A DNA stretch of 64,000 nt from Rivibacter sp049446155 (GTDB taxonomy: Bacteria; Pseudomonadota; Gammaproteobacteria; Burkholderiales; Burkholderiaceae_C): assembly GCF_049446155.1 (NCBI RefSeq), contig NZ_JBMSEE010000003.1, forward strand, positions 124,001 to 188,000, in the 5' to 3' direction. The notes beneath the pieces are model-generated. The model saw only the letters and a program-made list of their open reading frames with translations. It searched no databases and was not told the DNA's origin. Shown here piece by piece: positions 26,682-35,837 of this stretch (its first letter is position 1; each line of letters begins with the position of its first letter). Made by a program: the position numbers and the translations under genes.

Positions 26682-28469
26682 ATGAGTCCGCATGCCACCC
26701 CACGTTCGCCCGCCATGCGAGTTCGCGCCCTGGCCGCGCTGATTCTCGCGGTCGGATCAATGTTCGGCCTGCCCGTTTCGGCGCAGATAACGAACAGCAC
26801 CGGCAGCTACCCGTATGGCACCAGCCCTCGCGGTATGACCGAGATCCCCACGACACAGCCAGTGCGGGATCCCAAGGCCCTCATTGACGCCGAGGCCCGC
26901 GCGCGCGCCGCTCAGGGAACCGCCGGGGCGGCAGTGGTTCCGGGCATGAACCCACAGCCGCTGCCTCCCGATCCGGCCACCTCGCTCAAGCCGCTGATGT
27001 TCGGCTCGCAGATGTTCTCGGGTCGCTTCGCGGCCACAGCATTCAGCGGCTTCAACCCGGACCAGCAGATCGCCGTCGGCGATCGCATCAGCGTCCGCAT
27101 GTGGGGTGCGTTCAATTTTGAAGCCACGCAGGTGGTCGATGCGCAAGGCAACGTCTTCGTTCCCAATGTTGGGCCCGTCAACGTCCTCGGCGTGCGTAAC
27201 GCCGATCTGAACGGCATCATAGAAATCCAGGTCAAGAAGACCTATCGCGCAAGCGTCGGCGTCTATGCCACGCTCGAAGCGGCCCAGCCAGTCAAGATCT
27301 ACGTCACGGGCTTCGTGCGCGCGCCCGGACTCTACGGCGGCCTCTCGTCCGATTCGGTGATCGCTTACCTCGACCGCGCCGGCGGAATTGATCCCGACCG
27401 AGGCAGCTATGTCGAGGTTGACGTGCTGCGCGCCGGCAAGCCGTACGCCAAGGTTAACCTGTACGACTTCCTGCTCAACGGCCGCATCGAGAGCCTGCAA
27501 CTGCACGACGGCGATACGCTCGTCGTCGCACCGCGCAAGTTCACGGTCACGGTCGGCGGCGAGGTGCTGAACCCTTACATCTTCGAGTTCGGGCGCCCCG
27601 CGGTGACAGGTGAGGAACTCCTCGCGGTCGCCCGCCCCCGTCCGGGCGCAACCCACCTCAGTGTCGTGCGCAAGCTCGGCGCGGATCACCGCAGCGAATA
27701 CCACGCCATCAGCGAAGCCGCCGCCGTCACGATCCAGGACGGCGACGAGGTGACTGTGACCAGCGACAAGTACCCGGGAACCATCCTCGTGCGCATCGAA
27801 GGCTCTCATCTCGGCGAGCGCACGCTGGTCTTGCCCTACGGTTCGCACTTGAAGGACGCGCTGGCCCGCATCAGGCCCGCGCCGCAGTCGCGCCTGGAGG
27901 CGATCCAGCTGTTTCGCAAGTCGGTCGCGACCCGCCAGAAGGATTTGATCGAGGCGTCGCTACGCAGTCTGGAAACCTATGCACTCACGGCTCGTTCGGC
28001 GACGAGCGAGGAGGCGGCCCTGCGCAGCCGCGAAGGCCAGCAAATCCTCGAGTTCATCGACCGCGCCCGACAAGTCCAGCCACGCGGACAAGTCATCCTC
28101 GGACAGAACGGCGATGTTGGGAACACGCTCCTGGAAGACGGCGATGTGCTGCGCATTCCAGCCCAGAGCAATCTCGTCCTCGTCAGCGGTGAGGTCCTGA
28201 TGCCCACGGCCTTGGTGTTCGACGCCCGCGCCTCGGTCGACGACTACATCGCCCGTTCGGGCGGTTACACCCAGGGTGCCGACAAGGCCAAGGTGCTCGT
28301 CGTGCGCCAGGACGGCACCGTAGTCATGGGCACTCAGGTGGCACTGGCCCCAGGCGATGAACTGATGGTGCTGCCAAAGATCGAGACCAAGAGCGTCGAG
28401 ATCACGCGCGGCATCACCCAGATCATTTACCAGATCGCCGTCGCGGCGAAGGTCCTGTTCGACCTTTGA
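26682..28469 (+). CDS. kpsD: Capsule polysaccharide export protein, KpsD type
   Basis: Periplasmic/outer-membrane component of group 2 capsule export. The 595 residues start with a signal peptide (about 1-34, ending VSAQ), then a Pro-rich linker, a poly-export domain (GDRISVRMWGAFN, about 132-144) and several SLBB-like domains (VKIYVTGFVRAPGLYGG, TVGGEVLNPYIFEFG, LVLVSGEVLMPTALVFD). No lipobox cysteine is seen, so it is KpsD-like rather than a Wza lipoprotein. A codon-12 ATG is an alternative start. A strong terminator follows. Confidence 0.9.
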   Translation: MSPHATPRSPAMRVRALAALILAVGSMFGLPVSAQITNSTGSYPYGTSPRGMTEIPTTQPVRDPKALIDAEARARAAQGTAGAAVVPGMNPQPLPPDPATSLKPLMFGSQMFSGRFAATAFSGFNPDQQIAVGDRISVRMWGAFNFEATQVVDAQGNVFVPNVGPVNVLGVRNADLNGIIEIQVKKTYRASVGVYATLEAAQPVKIYVTGFVRAPGLYGGLSSDSVIAYLDRAGGIDPDRGSYVEVDVLRAGKPYAKVNLYDFLLNGRIESLQLHDGDTLVVAPRKFTVTVGGEVLNPYIFEFGRPAVTGEELLAVARPRPGATHLSVVRKLGADHRSEYHAISEAAAVTIQDGDEVTVTSDKYPGTILVRIEGSHLGERTLVLPYGSHLKDALARIRPAPQSRLEAIQLFRKSVATRQKDLIEASLRSLETYALTARSATSEEAALRSREGQQILEFIDRARQVQPRGQVILGQNGDVGNTLLEDGDVLRIPAQSNLVLVSGEVLMPTALVFDARASVDDYIARSGGYTQGADKAKVLVVRQDGTVVMGTQVALAPGDELMVLPKIETKSVEITRGITQIIYQIAVAAKVLFDL

Positions 28470-28485
28470 TCCTTTGCCCGATGAA

Positions 28486-28520
28486 CGAAAGGGCCGCGTC
28501 GGCGGCCCTTTCGTCATTTG
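28486..28520 (+). terminator. Intrinsic terminator after kpsD
   Basis: CGAAAGGGCCGC (28486-28497) and GCGGCCCTTTCG (28502-28513) form a perfect 12-bp stem with a 4-base loop, followed by TCATTTG. It separates kpsMTED from wecB and implies a new promoter for the next genes. Confidence 0.88.
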
Positions 28521-28521
28521 A

Positions 28522-28527
28522 GACAAT
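28522..28527 (+). promoter_or_regulatory. Possible -10 for the first wecB-wecC operon
   Basis: GACAAT lies directly after the terminator and 36 bases before the wecB ATG. The presumed -35 would fall inside the terminator stem. A ribosome-binding site AGGGAG precedes the start. Confidence 0.35.
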
Positions 28528-28563
28528 CCGGCGCAGCTGCGCCGACCTGCCTACAGGGAGAAA

Positions 28564-29688
28564 ATGAAAGTTCTGACAGTCTTCGGGACTCGACCAGAAG
28601 CCATCAAGATGGCTCCGCTGGTCAAGCATCTCGAGTCCACGCCTCAGATCGAGAGTCGCCTCTGCGTCACGGCCCAGCATCGGCAAATGCTCGATCAGGT
28701 GCTCGAGCTGTTCGAAATCCGGCCCGACCATGACCTCAACGTGATGCGACCCGGCCAGGACCTCTACTCGATCACGAGCGAGATCCTGCAGACGATCCGT
28801 GCCGTCTACGAAAACGAGCGGCCCGACGTTGTGCTGGTCCATGGCGATACCACCACGACCTTTGCGGCCACGCTCGCGGCGTTCTATCAGCGCATTCCAG
28901 TCGGCCACGTGGAGGCGGGTCTGCGCACAGGCAACCTGCACTCACCGTGGCCGGAGGAAGCCAACCGCAAGTTGACCGGCGCGCTGGCGCGGTTCCACTT
29001 CGCCCCGACGGAGGCCTCGCGCGACAATCTGCTGAAGGAAAACGTCTCCCCCGGGCATATCGTCGTCACGGGCAACACGGTGATCGACGCGCTGATGAGC
29101 GTGCGAGCCAAGCTCGACGCATCGCCCGAGATGAGTGCTGCGCTCGCGCAGCGCTTCCCGTTCCTGCGTACCGGCGCGCGGCTGCTGCTCATTACCGGCC
29201 ACCGCCGCGAGAACTTCGGCGATGGTTTCCAACGCATCTGCCGGGCCATTGCCAAGCTCGCGCAACGATACCCAGACATGGACCTCGTTTACCCCGTCCA
29301 CCTCAATCCGAACGTGCGCGAGCCCGTTGGTCGACTCTTGTCAGGTATCGAGAATGTGCACCTGATCGACCCGCAGGACTACCTGCCGTTCGTATACCTG
29401 ATGACCCGCGCCACTGTGATCCTGACCGACTCGGGCGGCATCCAGGAAGAAGCTCCAGCGCTCGGCAAGCCGGTGCTCGTGATGCGCGACACGACCGAAC
29501 GACCCGAAGCCATTGCTGCCGGTACCGCGCGTCTGGTCGGCACCGACGAAGCCTCGATCACCGATGGCGTGAGCCTGCTGCTCGATGATCTTGCCGAGTA
29601 CGAGCGCATGGCGTTTGCCCACAATCCCTACGGCGACGGCCGGGCGTGCGATCGCATCGTGCAAAGCCTGCTGTCGCTGCGCAGCTGA
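28564..29688 (+). CDS. wecB: UDP-GlcNAc 2-epimerase (non-hydrolysing), copy 1
   Basis: Converts UDP-GlcNAc to UDP-ManNAc. The 374 residues have GTRPEAIKMAPL and conserved catalytic positions D95 (HGDTTTT), E117 (VEAGLRTG), E131 (PWPEEANR) and H212 (TGHRRENFG). It forms a pair with wecC 22 bases downstream, giving UDP-ManNAcA. A second copy of equal length, similar throughout, is at 54759-55883. AGGGAG lies 3-8 bases before the ATG. Confidence 0.95.
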   Translation: MKVLTVFGTRPEAIKMAPLVKHLESTPQIESRLCVTAQHRQMLDQVLELFEIRPDHDLNVMRPGQDLYSITSEILQTIRAVYENERPDVVLVHGDTTTTFAATLAAFYQRIPVGHVEAGLRTGNLHSPWPEEANRKLTGALARFHFAPTEASRDNLLKENVSPGHIVVTGNTVIDALMSVRAKLDASPEMSAALAQRFPFLRTGARLLLITGHRRENFGDGFQRICRAIAKLAQRYPDMDLVYPVHLNPNVREPVGRLLSGIENVHLIDPQDYLPFVYLMTRATVILTDSGGIQEEAPALGKPVLVMRDTTERPEAIAAGTARLVGTDEASITDGVSLLLDDLAEYERMAFAHNPYGDGRACDRIVQSLLSLRS

Positions 29689-29710
29689 ACGCCGGTTGGC
29701 GCTGAACCCC

Positions 29711-30994
29711 ATGAATCCAACGAATCAAGCGGAAACCTTTTCCACGGTCTCGATGATCGGGCTCGGCTACATCGGCCTGCCGACCGCGGCGATGTTCGCG
29801 GCGCGGCGCACGAAGGTTGTCGGCATCGATATCAATCAGCATGCGGTCGATACCATCAACCAGGGTCGCATCCACATTATCGAGCCCGAACTCGACATGA
29901 TCGTGCACAGCGCCGTCACCGAGGGATTCCTTCGCGCAACGACTCGGCCCGAACCGGCCGACGCGTTCTTGATTGCCGTTCCGACGCCGTTCCAGGGGGA
30001 TCACGAACCGGATGTCAGCTACGTGAAGGCGGCGGCGGAATCCATTGCACCGGTGTTGCGCAAGGGAAACCTCGTTGTGCTGGAGTCGACTTCGCCCGTT
30101 GGGACGACCGAGCAGATGGTGCAGTGGCTCGCCGCAGCACGACCCGACCTGCGTTTCCCGACGCCAGGTGCCGACCGGATTGACGTCAACGTGGCCTATT
30201 GCCCCGAACGCGTACTGCCTGGCCACGTCGTGCGCGAACTCGTGGAGAACGACCGCATCGTGGGGGGCCTGACCGCGCAATGCTCCGAGCGCGCCGTCGC
30301 GCTGTACAGGACCTTCGTAAAGGGGGACCTGCTCGTCACCAACGCGCGTACAGCCGAAATGTGCAAGCTGACGGAGAACTCGTTTCGCGACGTCAACATC
30401 GCCTTCGCCAACGAGCTATCGATCATCTGCGACAAGCTCGGCATCGATGCCTGGGAACTGATCCGCCTGGCCAACCGGCATCCGCGGGTCAACATCCTGC
30501 AGCCGGGTGCCGGCGTCGGTGGGCATTGCATCGCCGTCGACCCGTGGTTCATCGTCGACAAGACGCCCGACGAGGCCCGGCTCATCAGGACGGCCCGCGA
30601 AGTCAACGACGGCAAGCCTGCCTGGGTGCTCGAAAAAGTCGCGCAGGCGGTTCGCGACCGCCTCGCCGCCGAGGGGACCGGTTCCGCATCCGACCTGCGC
30701 ATCGCCGTACTGGGCCTCGCGTTCAAACCCAACATCGACGACCTCCGCGAAAGTCCGGCGCTTCATATCGCCGAGAACCTGCTCAATTCGACCTCCGCCA
30801 GGCTGTTGGTGGTCGAGCCCAACGTCACGAGTCTGCCGCGCACGCTGGCGGCAGCCAGGCTGACCGATCTAGACCAGGCACTCTCCGAGGCCGATGTCGT
30901 CGTCGTCCTCGTGGCCCACCGCGAGTTCCAGGGACTCGCGGCACGCCTGCGCCCGCAGCAGTCGGCTGTCGACGCGGTCGGCGTCCTGAAGTGA
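29711..30994 (+). CDS. wecC: UDP-N-acetyl-D-mannosamine dehydrogenase, copy 1
   Basis: Oxidises UDP-ManNAc to UDP-ManNAcA, NAD-dependent. The 427 residues begin MNPTNQAETFSTVSMIGLGYIG with the Rossmann motif, and have VAYCPERVLPG and the catalytic C273 in GVGGHCIAVDP. The frame runs open upstream into wecB, but the ATG at 29711 matches the second copy's start. It differs from copy 2 mainly at the N-terminus and near residues 150-160. Confidence 0.95.
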   Translation: MNPTNQAETFSTVSMIGLGYIGLPTAAMFAARRTKVVGIDINQHAVDTINQGRIHIIEPELDMIVHSAVTEGFLRATTRPEPADAFLIAVPTPFQGDHEPDVSYVKAAAESIAPVLRKGNLVVLESTSPVGTTEQMVQWLAAARPDLRFPTPGADRIDVNVAYCPERVLPGHVVRELVENDRIVGGLTAQCSERAVALYRTFVKGDLLVTNARTAEMCKLTENSFRDVNIAFANELSIICDKLGIDAWELIRLANRHPRVNILQPGAGVGGHCIAVDPWFIVDKTPDEARLIRTAREVNDGKPAWVLEKVAQAVRDRLAAEGTGSASDLRIAVLGLAFKPNIDDLRESPALHIAENLLNSTSARLLVVEPNVTSLPRTLAAARLTDLDQALSEADVVVVLVAHREFQGLAARLRPQQSAVDAVGVLK

Positions 30995-31010
30995 CCACCG
31001 CCTCCACCCG

Positions 31011-34000
31011 ATGAGCATCACCCAGCGCCCGGTCTCGACGCAGCCCGCACCCGCTGCGCCGCTCGTGCTCGAACTGTCGGTCGACGAGCGCCCGTATCGC
31101 ATCGTGCTGCCGCACGCCGGCACCGACTACATCCAGAAGAAGCTGGCCACCGATCGCACGCCCTACGAGCAGGAAATGCTCGAAGACATCCGCAGCCGCG
31201 TCGCGCGCGGTGGCCTGGTGCTGGACATCGGCGCCAACATCGGCAATCACACGCTGTTTCTCGCGGCGGTGGCCGGGTGTCGGGTGGAATCGTTCGAGCC
31301 GAATCCTCAGTTGTGCGCGGCCCTGCGCGAAAGCATCGAGCTCAACGGGCTCGTCGGCCAGGTGCAGCTGCACGAGACCGGACTTGGCCGCAGCGCCGGC
31401 ATGGCGCGCTTCGGCGTGGACACACCGGAGAACCTCGGTGGGCAGCACCTTGCCCTGGGCGAGGGCGAGCTGAAAGTGAGCATGCTCGACAGCTTCTCGT
31501 TCGGCCAGCGGGTCGACGTGATCAAGCTGGACGTCGAGGGCATGGAGATCGACGTTCTCGAAGGGGGCCGTTCGCTGCTAGAACGTGACCGCCCGCTCGT
31601 CTATGTGGAATGCGGCACGGAGGCGCACTACCGGCGCATGTCGCGGTGGATGGCCGCGCTCAACTACACCTACTGGGACACCTTCAACGCGACGCCGACG
31701 CATTTGTTCATTCCCGCCGAGCGACTAAGCGTGGAGCAGCGGCTGCAACACCTCCAGGCCAAATCGGCACAGAACGACTACAAGTCGAATCAACTGCTCC
31801 GCGAGATCCGGCTGCGCATGTCACAGGCGCAGGAAAAGGAGCGCGAGGCCCGAGCAGCACTGTCGGCCGCGCAGGCCAAGGAGCAGGAGGCGCGACTGTC
31901 GTTGACGAATGCGCAGACCCGCGAACGCGAAATTGAAAGCGCCTTGCAGGCGGCCCAACGCGGGGAACGCGACGCACACGAGCGCCTCAGCACACTTGCA
32001 AGCCAGCTGCAGGCGACCGAGCAGCGACTCGCCGAGGAGCAGCGCCGCCTGCGCGAGCAGACCGATGACCTTCAAGCGCGCCTGTCCGCCGCGCAAGTCA
32101 GCCACGCAGCCGTGCAGGCCGAACTCACACTCGCGCAAAAGGCTGTTGCCGACGTACAGAAGCTCGAGGAGCGCGCCAAGACGCTGCAGCGTGCGCTCGA
32201 TCAATCCAAGCTCGCGACCCAGAAGCTCACCCGCACGGTTGAAGTTCGCGAAGTCCGCCTGGCCGCCACTGAACGACGCGAAGCCGCGCTGACCGAACGC
32301 CTGGAACGCACTCGCGAAACTGCGGCATTCCAGGTCGGCCAGGCCCTGGTCGCCGCCGGCCGCTCCGTGGGTGGTGCGGTGCGCCTGCCGATGCGACTGC
32401 TGCGCATCTATCGCGACGTCAGGAGACGACGCGAGCGGCGCGCATCGCAGGCCGAAGGCAACGCGCCTGCATCGCTGGCACCGCCGTCTCCAAGCATGCG
32501 GCGGTCGGTGTCTTCCGCACGCGCCGCCGTTGCCAAGGGAGCGGCGCCCGGCGCGGCCGCGCGCGTGACGTTGCCCGAGGCCACGCCCGAGCCCGCCACC
32601 CTGCCCCGGCTACCGGAAACGCTCAAGGGCCTGCGCGTCGCAGCCATCATGGATGAGTTCACGCACCACTCGTTCGCATCCGAGTGCGAGTTGCGGCCCT
32701 TGCGCATCGCCGAATGGCGCTCGCAGGTCGACGAGTTCCGGCCCGACCTCGTGTTCATCGAATCGGCCTGGCGTGGGGCTGAGGGCGACTGGTCACTGAA
32801 GATCAGCAATCCCTCCGAGGAACTCGCCGCGCTCATTGCCTGGGCTCAGGCGCAGCGGGTGCCAACAGTGTTCTGGAACAAGGAAGATCCGGTCCACTTC
32901 GGCGGTTTCCTTCATGTGGCCCGATCGGTCGACTACGTCTTCACGACCGACATCGACTGCATCGCGCGCTACAAGCGAGAGGTCGGCCACGACCGCGTCT
33001 ACCTGCTTCCATTCGCCGCCCAGCCGGCCTCGCACAACCCGATCGAGCGGTTCCCGCGCGATGACGCGTTCTGCTTCGCCGGCTCGTACTACCTCAAGTA
33101 CCCCGAACGCCAGCGCGACTTCCGCAGCCTTCTCGACGTGGTGAAGGAGCTCAAGCCCGTAGAGATCTTCGACCGCAATTTCGGCAAGGCGCATCCGCAC
33201 TACGAGTTTCCGCCGGAGTACCAGCCCTACATCGTGGGCAGCCTGCCTTTCGACCAGATCGACAAGGCCTACAAGGGCTACCGCTACGGCATCAACATGA
33301 ACACCATCAAGCAGTCGCAGACGATGTTTGCGCGACGGGTGTTCGAGCTGCTGGCCAGCAACACGGTCGTGGTGAGCAACTTCTCGCGCGGCATGCGGCT
33401 GATGTTCGGCGACCTCGTCGTGTCGTCCGACGCGTCGAGCGAAATCCGCCGCCGCCTCGCGACGCTGAGCGACGACGTCACGCTGAGAAAGTTCCGTCTC
33501 GCAGGGCTGCGAAAGGTGATGGCCCAGCACACCTATGCCCACCGGCTCGCCTACATTGCCGAGAAGCTTGGCGGCCCTGGGTTGGCGGCGCAGCCCGCGA
33601 CGCTATGCGCCGTCGCGTTCCCTCGCAATGCCGATGAAGCCCGCGCGCTGGCGGTGGACTGGCAGCATCAGTCCCTCGAGGGCGTGACGCTCGCCCTGGT
33701 TGGTCCTGTCGTGCCGGTCGATCTGCTCGGCGAACGGATCCAGCACGTGCGTGACGTCGCCGCGCTCGGCGCGCTGCCGGCCTACGCGGGCGCCGACTGG
33801 ATTGCCCCGCTGAGCGTCGCTGACTATCACGGCCCGAACTACCTGCTCGACCTTCACCAGGCCACGAGCTACTGCGAGGCCCAGGCGATCGGCAAGGCAG
33901 CTCACTTCCGCGCCACGGCAGACGGTGTTGCCCTGGTCGACGGCGAACTCGCCTACCGCAGCACGGAGCGACTGCCCGTTCGCGCCGGGGTATTGAAGCG

Positions 34001-35831
34001 GGCACGCTTCCAGGCGCTGGACATCCGTGACGCCGACACGCTCGACGCTGCCACGCTCGAAGGCGAGGGCCTGATTGCCATCGACGAGTTCAACTATGCG
34101 ATGGGTACCGGCTGCGCACCGGCAGCCGCGATCCGCCAAGCAGTTGACGATCTGCCAGGCCTGCGCGTCGGCCTCGACGCCACCCGCGAGCTGCTGCCAC
34201 GCGCCGAACGCATTGCAGCAGCAACCCAACCCGACGCAGGCACGGATGCCGCGTCCACGCCTGGCTTGTCGGCCGAGCAACTGGCCGAATTGCTGCCCGG
34301 CAACAGCGGTGCAACGCTGGCCGACGGCGAGCTGAAGCTTGATGTTGCGGTACCCGAGGGCAAGCATCGCTACGTCTATCTCGACCGCGTGTTCACGCGC
34401 GCCGAACTCAACCTGGAGATGAACAGCCGCTTCCAGCTGCTGTGCACTCACGCTGAGTCGCTCGAAGTGCGCACCGTGTTCGAGTTCCTGGACGAGAAGC
34501 AGCAGAAGGTTGGCCACGCGATGAACAAGGCCGGCGAGGCGTTCTCCCTGCCGATCCCGGCGCGCTGCAGCTTCATGCGCGTGGGCCTGCGCATCGTCGG
34601 GCACGGCACGCTGCGCATTGCAAAGCTAGTGCTCGCGGATCTTCGCGAACGACCGACAGTGCTGGTCGGAACGGCGCACAAGCTCGTCCTGCTGAAGCAA
34701 TACCCCAGCTACGATGATCTCTACAAGTACGGCTTCGTGCATAGCCGCGTCCGGGCATATGCACGCGCCCGCATGCTGACGGACGTGTTCCGATTCAGCC
34801 CCGACGAGCCCTGCTCCTTCAGGGAGTTCGAGGACGTCGACGTCATCCACGGCGACCGCGATCTACTCGATCTTGCCCTGTCCAGTGGCAGCTGTGATCA
34901 CGTCCTGGTCCACCTGATGGACCGGCAGATGTGGGAAGTCCTACAGCGTCACATTGACCGCGTTCGTGTGACCGTCTGGATGCACGGAGCCGAAGTCCAG
35001 AGCTGGCAGCGGCGCGCCTTCGAGTTCGAACGCATGGACGAAGCCGAGGTCGAGCGCCAGAAAAAGCTCAGCGAACAGCGGGTCACGTTCTGGCAGGAAG
35101 TGCTGGCACACCCGCATCCCAACCTTGATCTAGTCTTCGTGTCGAAGCATTTCGCGGGCGAAGTAGCAGAGGATCTCGGCCTCGACCTGTCGACGGTGCG
35201 TCACTCAATCATTCACAACTTTGTCGACGCGGAGTTGTTCCCGTACCGCGCCAAGTCGCCGGAGCAGCGCTTCAACCTGTTGGCCATTCGACCGTTCGTG
35301 AGCCGCAAGTACGCCAACGATTTGCTAATTGCCGGGATCTTGGAGCTTGCAAGGCGGCCAGGCTTCGAGCGATACCGCATCACCATCGTCGGCGACGGCG
35401 AGGAGTTCGAATCCGCTCGCGCTGCATTGGGCACCTATGCCAACGTCGAAATGATTCAGCGCTTCGTCACGCAACGGGAGATCGGCGAGCTGCACATGCG
35501 ACACGGCATCTTTCTGTCGCCGACACGCTGGGACTCGCAGGGTGTGAGCCGTGATGAGGCGATGAGCTCAGGGCTGGTGCCAATCAGTCATGCGGTTGCG
35601 GCCGTGCACGAGTTCATGGACAACCAGTGTGGGGTGCTCGTTCCCGCGGAGGCGGTCGCTGCGATGGCTGATGCGATCAGCGGCCTCGCCGACGATCCGC
35701 AACGGTTCCTGCGTCTATCTGCGGCCGCCTCGGCTCGGGTCGGGCACCAGGCCGGATTCGAGGCGACGATTCGTCGCGAACTGGCATTGTTGTCGCCCGC
35801 AGGCTATGGGGATACCTCAAGCAGGCATTGA
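31011..35831 (+). CDS. Giant FkbM methyltransferase / coiled-coil / dual glycosyltransferase fusion
   Basis: One uninterrupted 1606-residue frame. Residues 1-235 are an FkbM-type methyltransferase (LVLDIGANIGNHTLFLA at 69-85, DVIKLDVEGMEIDVLEGG near 175). Residues 240-440 are a long Glu/Gln/Arg-rich coiled coil, followed by a basic, Ala/Pro-rich linker (460-535). Residues 540-855 are a CgeB-like glycosyltransferase (PTVFWNKEDPVHF, INMNTIKQSQTMFARRVFEL). Residues 860-1210 are not assigned; part (910-1030) resembles the GT-associated segment found after CgeB domains. Residues 1215-1595 are a GT-B family 4-like transferase (WMHGAEVQSWQRR, SPTRWDSQGVSRDEAMSSG). It lies 16 bases after wecC. It may act as a multi-step capsule polymerase with tailoring, but acceptors and donors are unknown. 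Confidence 0.85.
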   Translation: MSITQRPVSTQPAPAAPLVLELSVDERPYRIVLPHAGTDYIQKKLATDRTPYEQEMLEDIRSRVARGGLVLDIGANIGNHTLFLAAVAGCRVESFEPNPQLCAALRESIELNGLVGQVQLHETGLGRSAGMARFGVDTPENLGGQHLALGEGELKVSMLDSFSFGQRVDVIKLDVEGMEIDVLEGGRSLLERDRPLVYVECGTEAHYRRMSRWMAALNYTYWDTFNATPTHLFIPAERLSVEQRLQHLQAKSAQNDYKSNQLLREIRLRMSQAQEKEREARAALSAAQAKEQEARLSLTNAQTREREIESALQAAQRGERDAHERLSTLASQLQATEQRLAEEQRRLREQTDDLQARLSAAQVSHAAVQAELTLAQKAVADVQKLEERAKTLQRALDQSKLATQKLTRTVEVREVRLAATERREAALTERLERTRETAAFQVGQALVAAGRSVGGAVRLPMRLLRIYRDVRRRRERRASQAEGNAPASLAPPSPSMRRSVSSARAAVAKGAAPGAAARVTLPEATPEPATLPRLPETLKGLRVAAIMDEFTHHSFASECELRPLRIAEWRSQVDEFRPDLVFIESAWRGAEGDWSLKISNPSEELAALIAWAQAQRVPTVFWNKEDPVHFGGFLHVARSVDYVFTTDIDCIARYKREVGHDRVYLLPFAAQPASHNPIERFPRDDAFCFAGSYYLKYPERQRDFRSLLDVVKELKPVEIFDRNFGKAHPHYEFPPEYQPYIVGSLPFDQIDKAYKGYRYGINMNTIKQSQTMFARRVFELLASNTVVVSNFSRGMRLMFGDLVVSSDASSEIRRRLATLSDDVTLRKFRLAGLRKVMAQHTYAHRLAYIAEKLGGPGLAAQPATLCAVAFPRNADEARALAVDWQHQSLEGVTLALVGPVVPVDLLGERIQHVRDVAALGALPAYAGADWIAPLSVADYHGPNYLLDLHQATSYCEAQAIGKAAHFRATADGVALVDGELAYRSTERLPVRAGVLKRARFQALDIRDADTLDAATLEGEGLIAIDEFNYAMGTGCAPAAAIRQAVDDLPGLRVGLDATRELLPRAERIAAATQPDAGTDAASTPGLSAEQLAELLPGNSGATLADGELKLDVAVPEGKHRYVYLDRVFTRAELNLEMNSRFQLLCTHAESLEVRTVFEFLDEKQQKVGHAMNKAGEAFSLPIPARCSFMRVGLRIVGHGTLRIAKLVLADLRERPTVLVGTAHKLVLLKQYPSYDDLYKYGFVHSRVRAYARARMLTDVFRFSPDEPCSFREFEDVDVIHGDRDLLDLALSSGSCDHVLVHLMDRQMWEVLQRHIDRVRVTVWMHGAEVQSWQRRAFEFERMDEAEVERQKKLSEQRVTFWQEVLAHPHPNLDLVFVSKHFAGEVAEDLGLDLSTVRHSIIHNFVDAELFPYRAKSPEQRFNLLAIRPFVSRKYANDLLIAGILELARRPGFERYRITIVGDGEEFESARAALGTYANVEMIQRFVTQREIGELHMRHGIFLSPTRWDSQGVSRDEAMSSGLVPISHAVAAVHEFMDNQCGVLVPAEAVAAMADAISGLADDPQRFLRLSAAASARVGHQAGFEATIRRELALLSPAGYGDTSSRH

Positions 35832-35837
35832 CGGATC

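Larger units (their letters stand above)
28564..30994 (+). repeat. wecB-wecC duplicated segment, left copy
   Basis: This 2.4-kb segment is paralogous, in the same orientation and gene order, to 54759-57180. Protein identity looks above 80 percent by eye and many codon stretches match closely, but this was not computed. The copies bracket about 23.8 kb of the locus. Confidence 0.85.

Noticed and set aside
31011..35831. Giant gene as an artefact of two genes joined by frameshift
   Set aside because: The frame is continuous, linker segments are low-complexity and coiled-coil as expected for a fusion, and there are no internal start sites with ribosome-binding sequences at domain borders.
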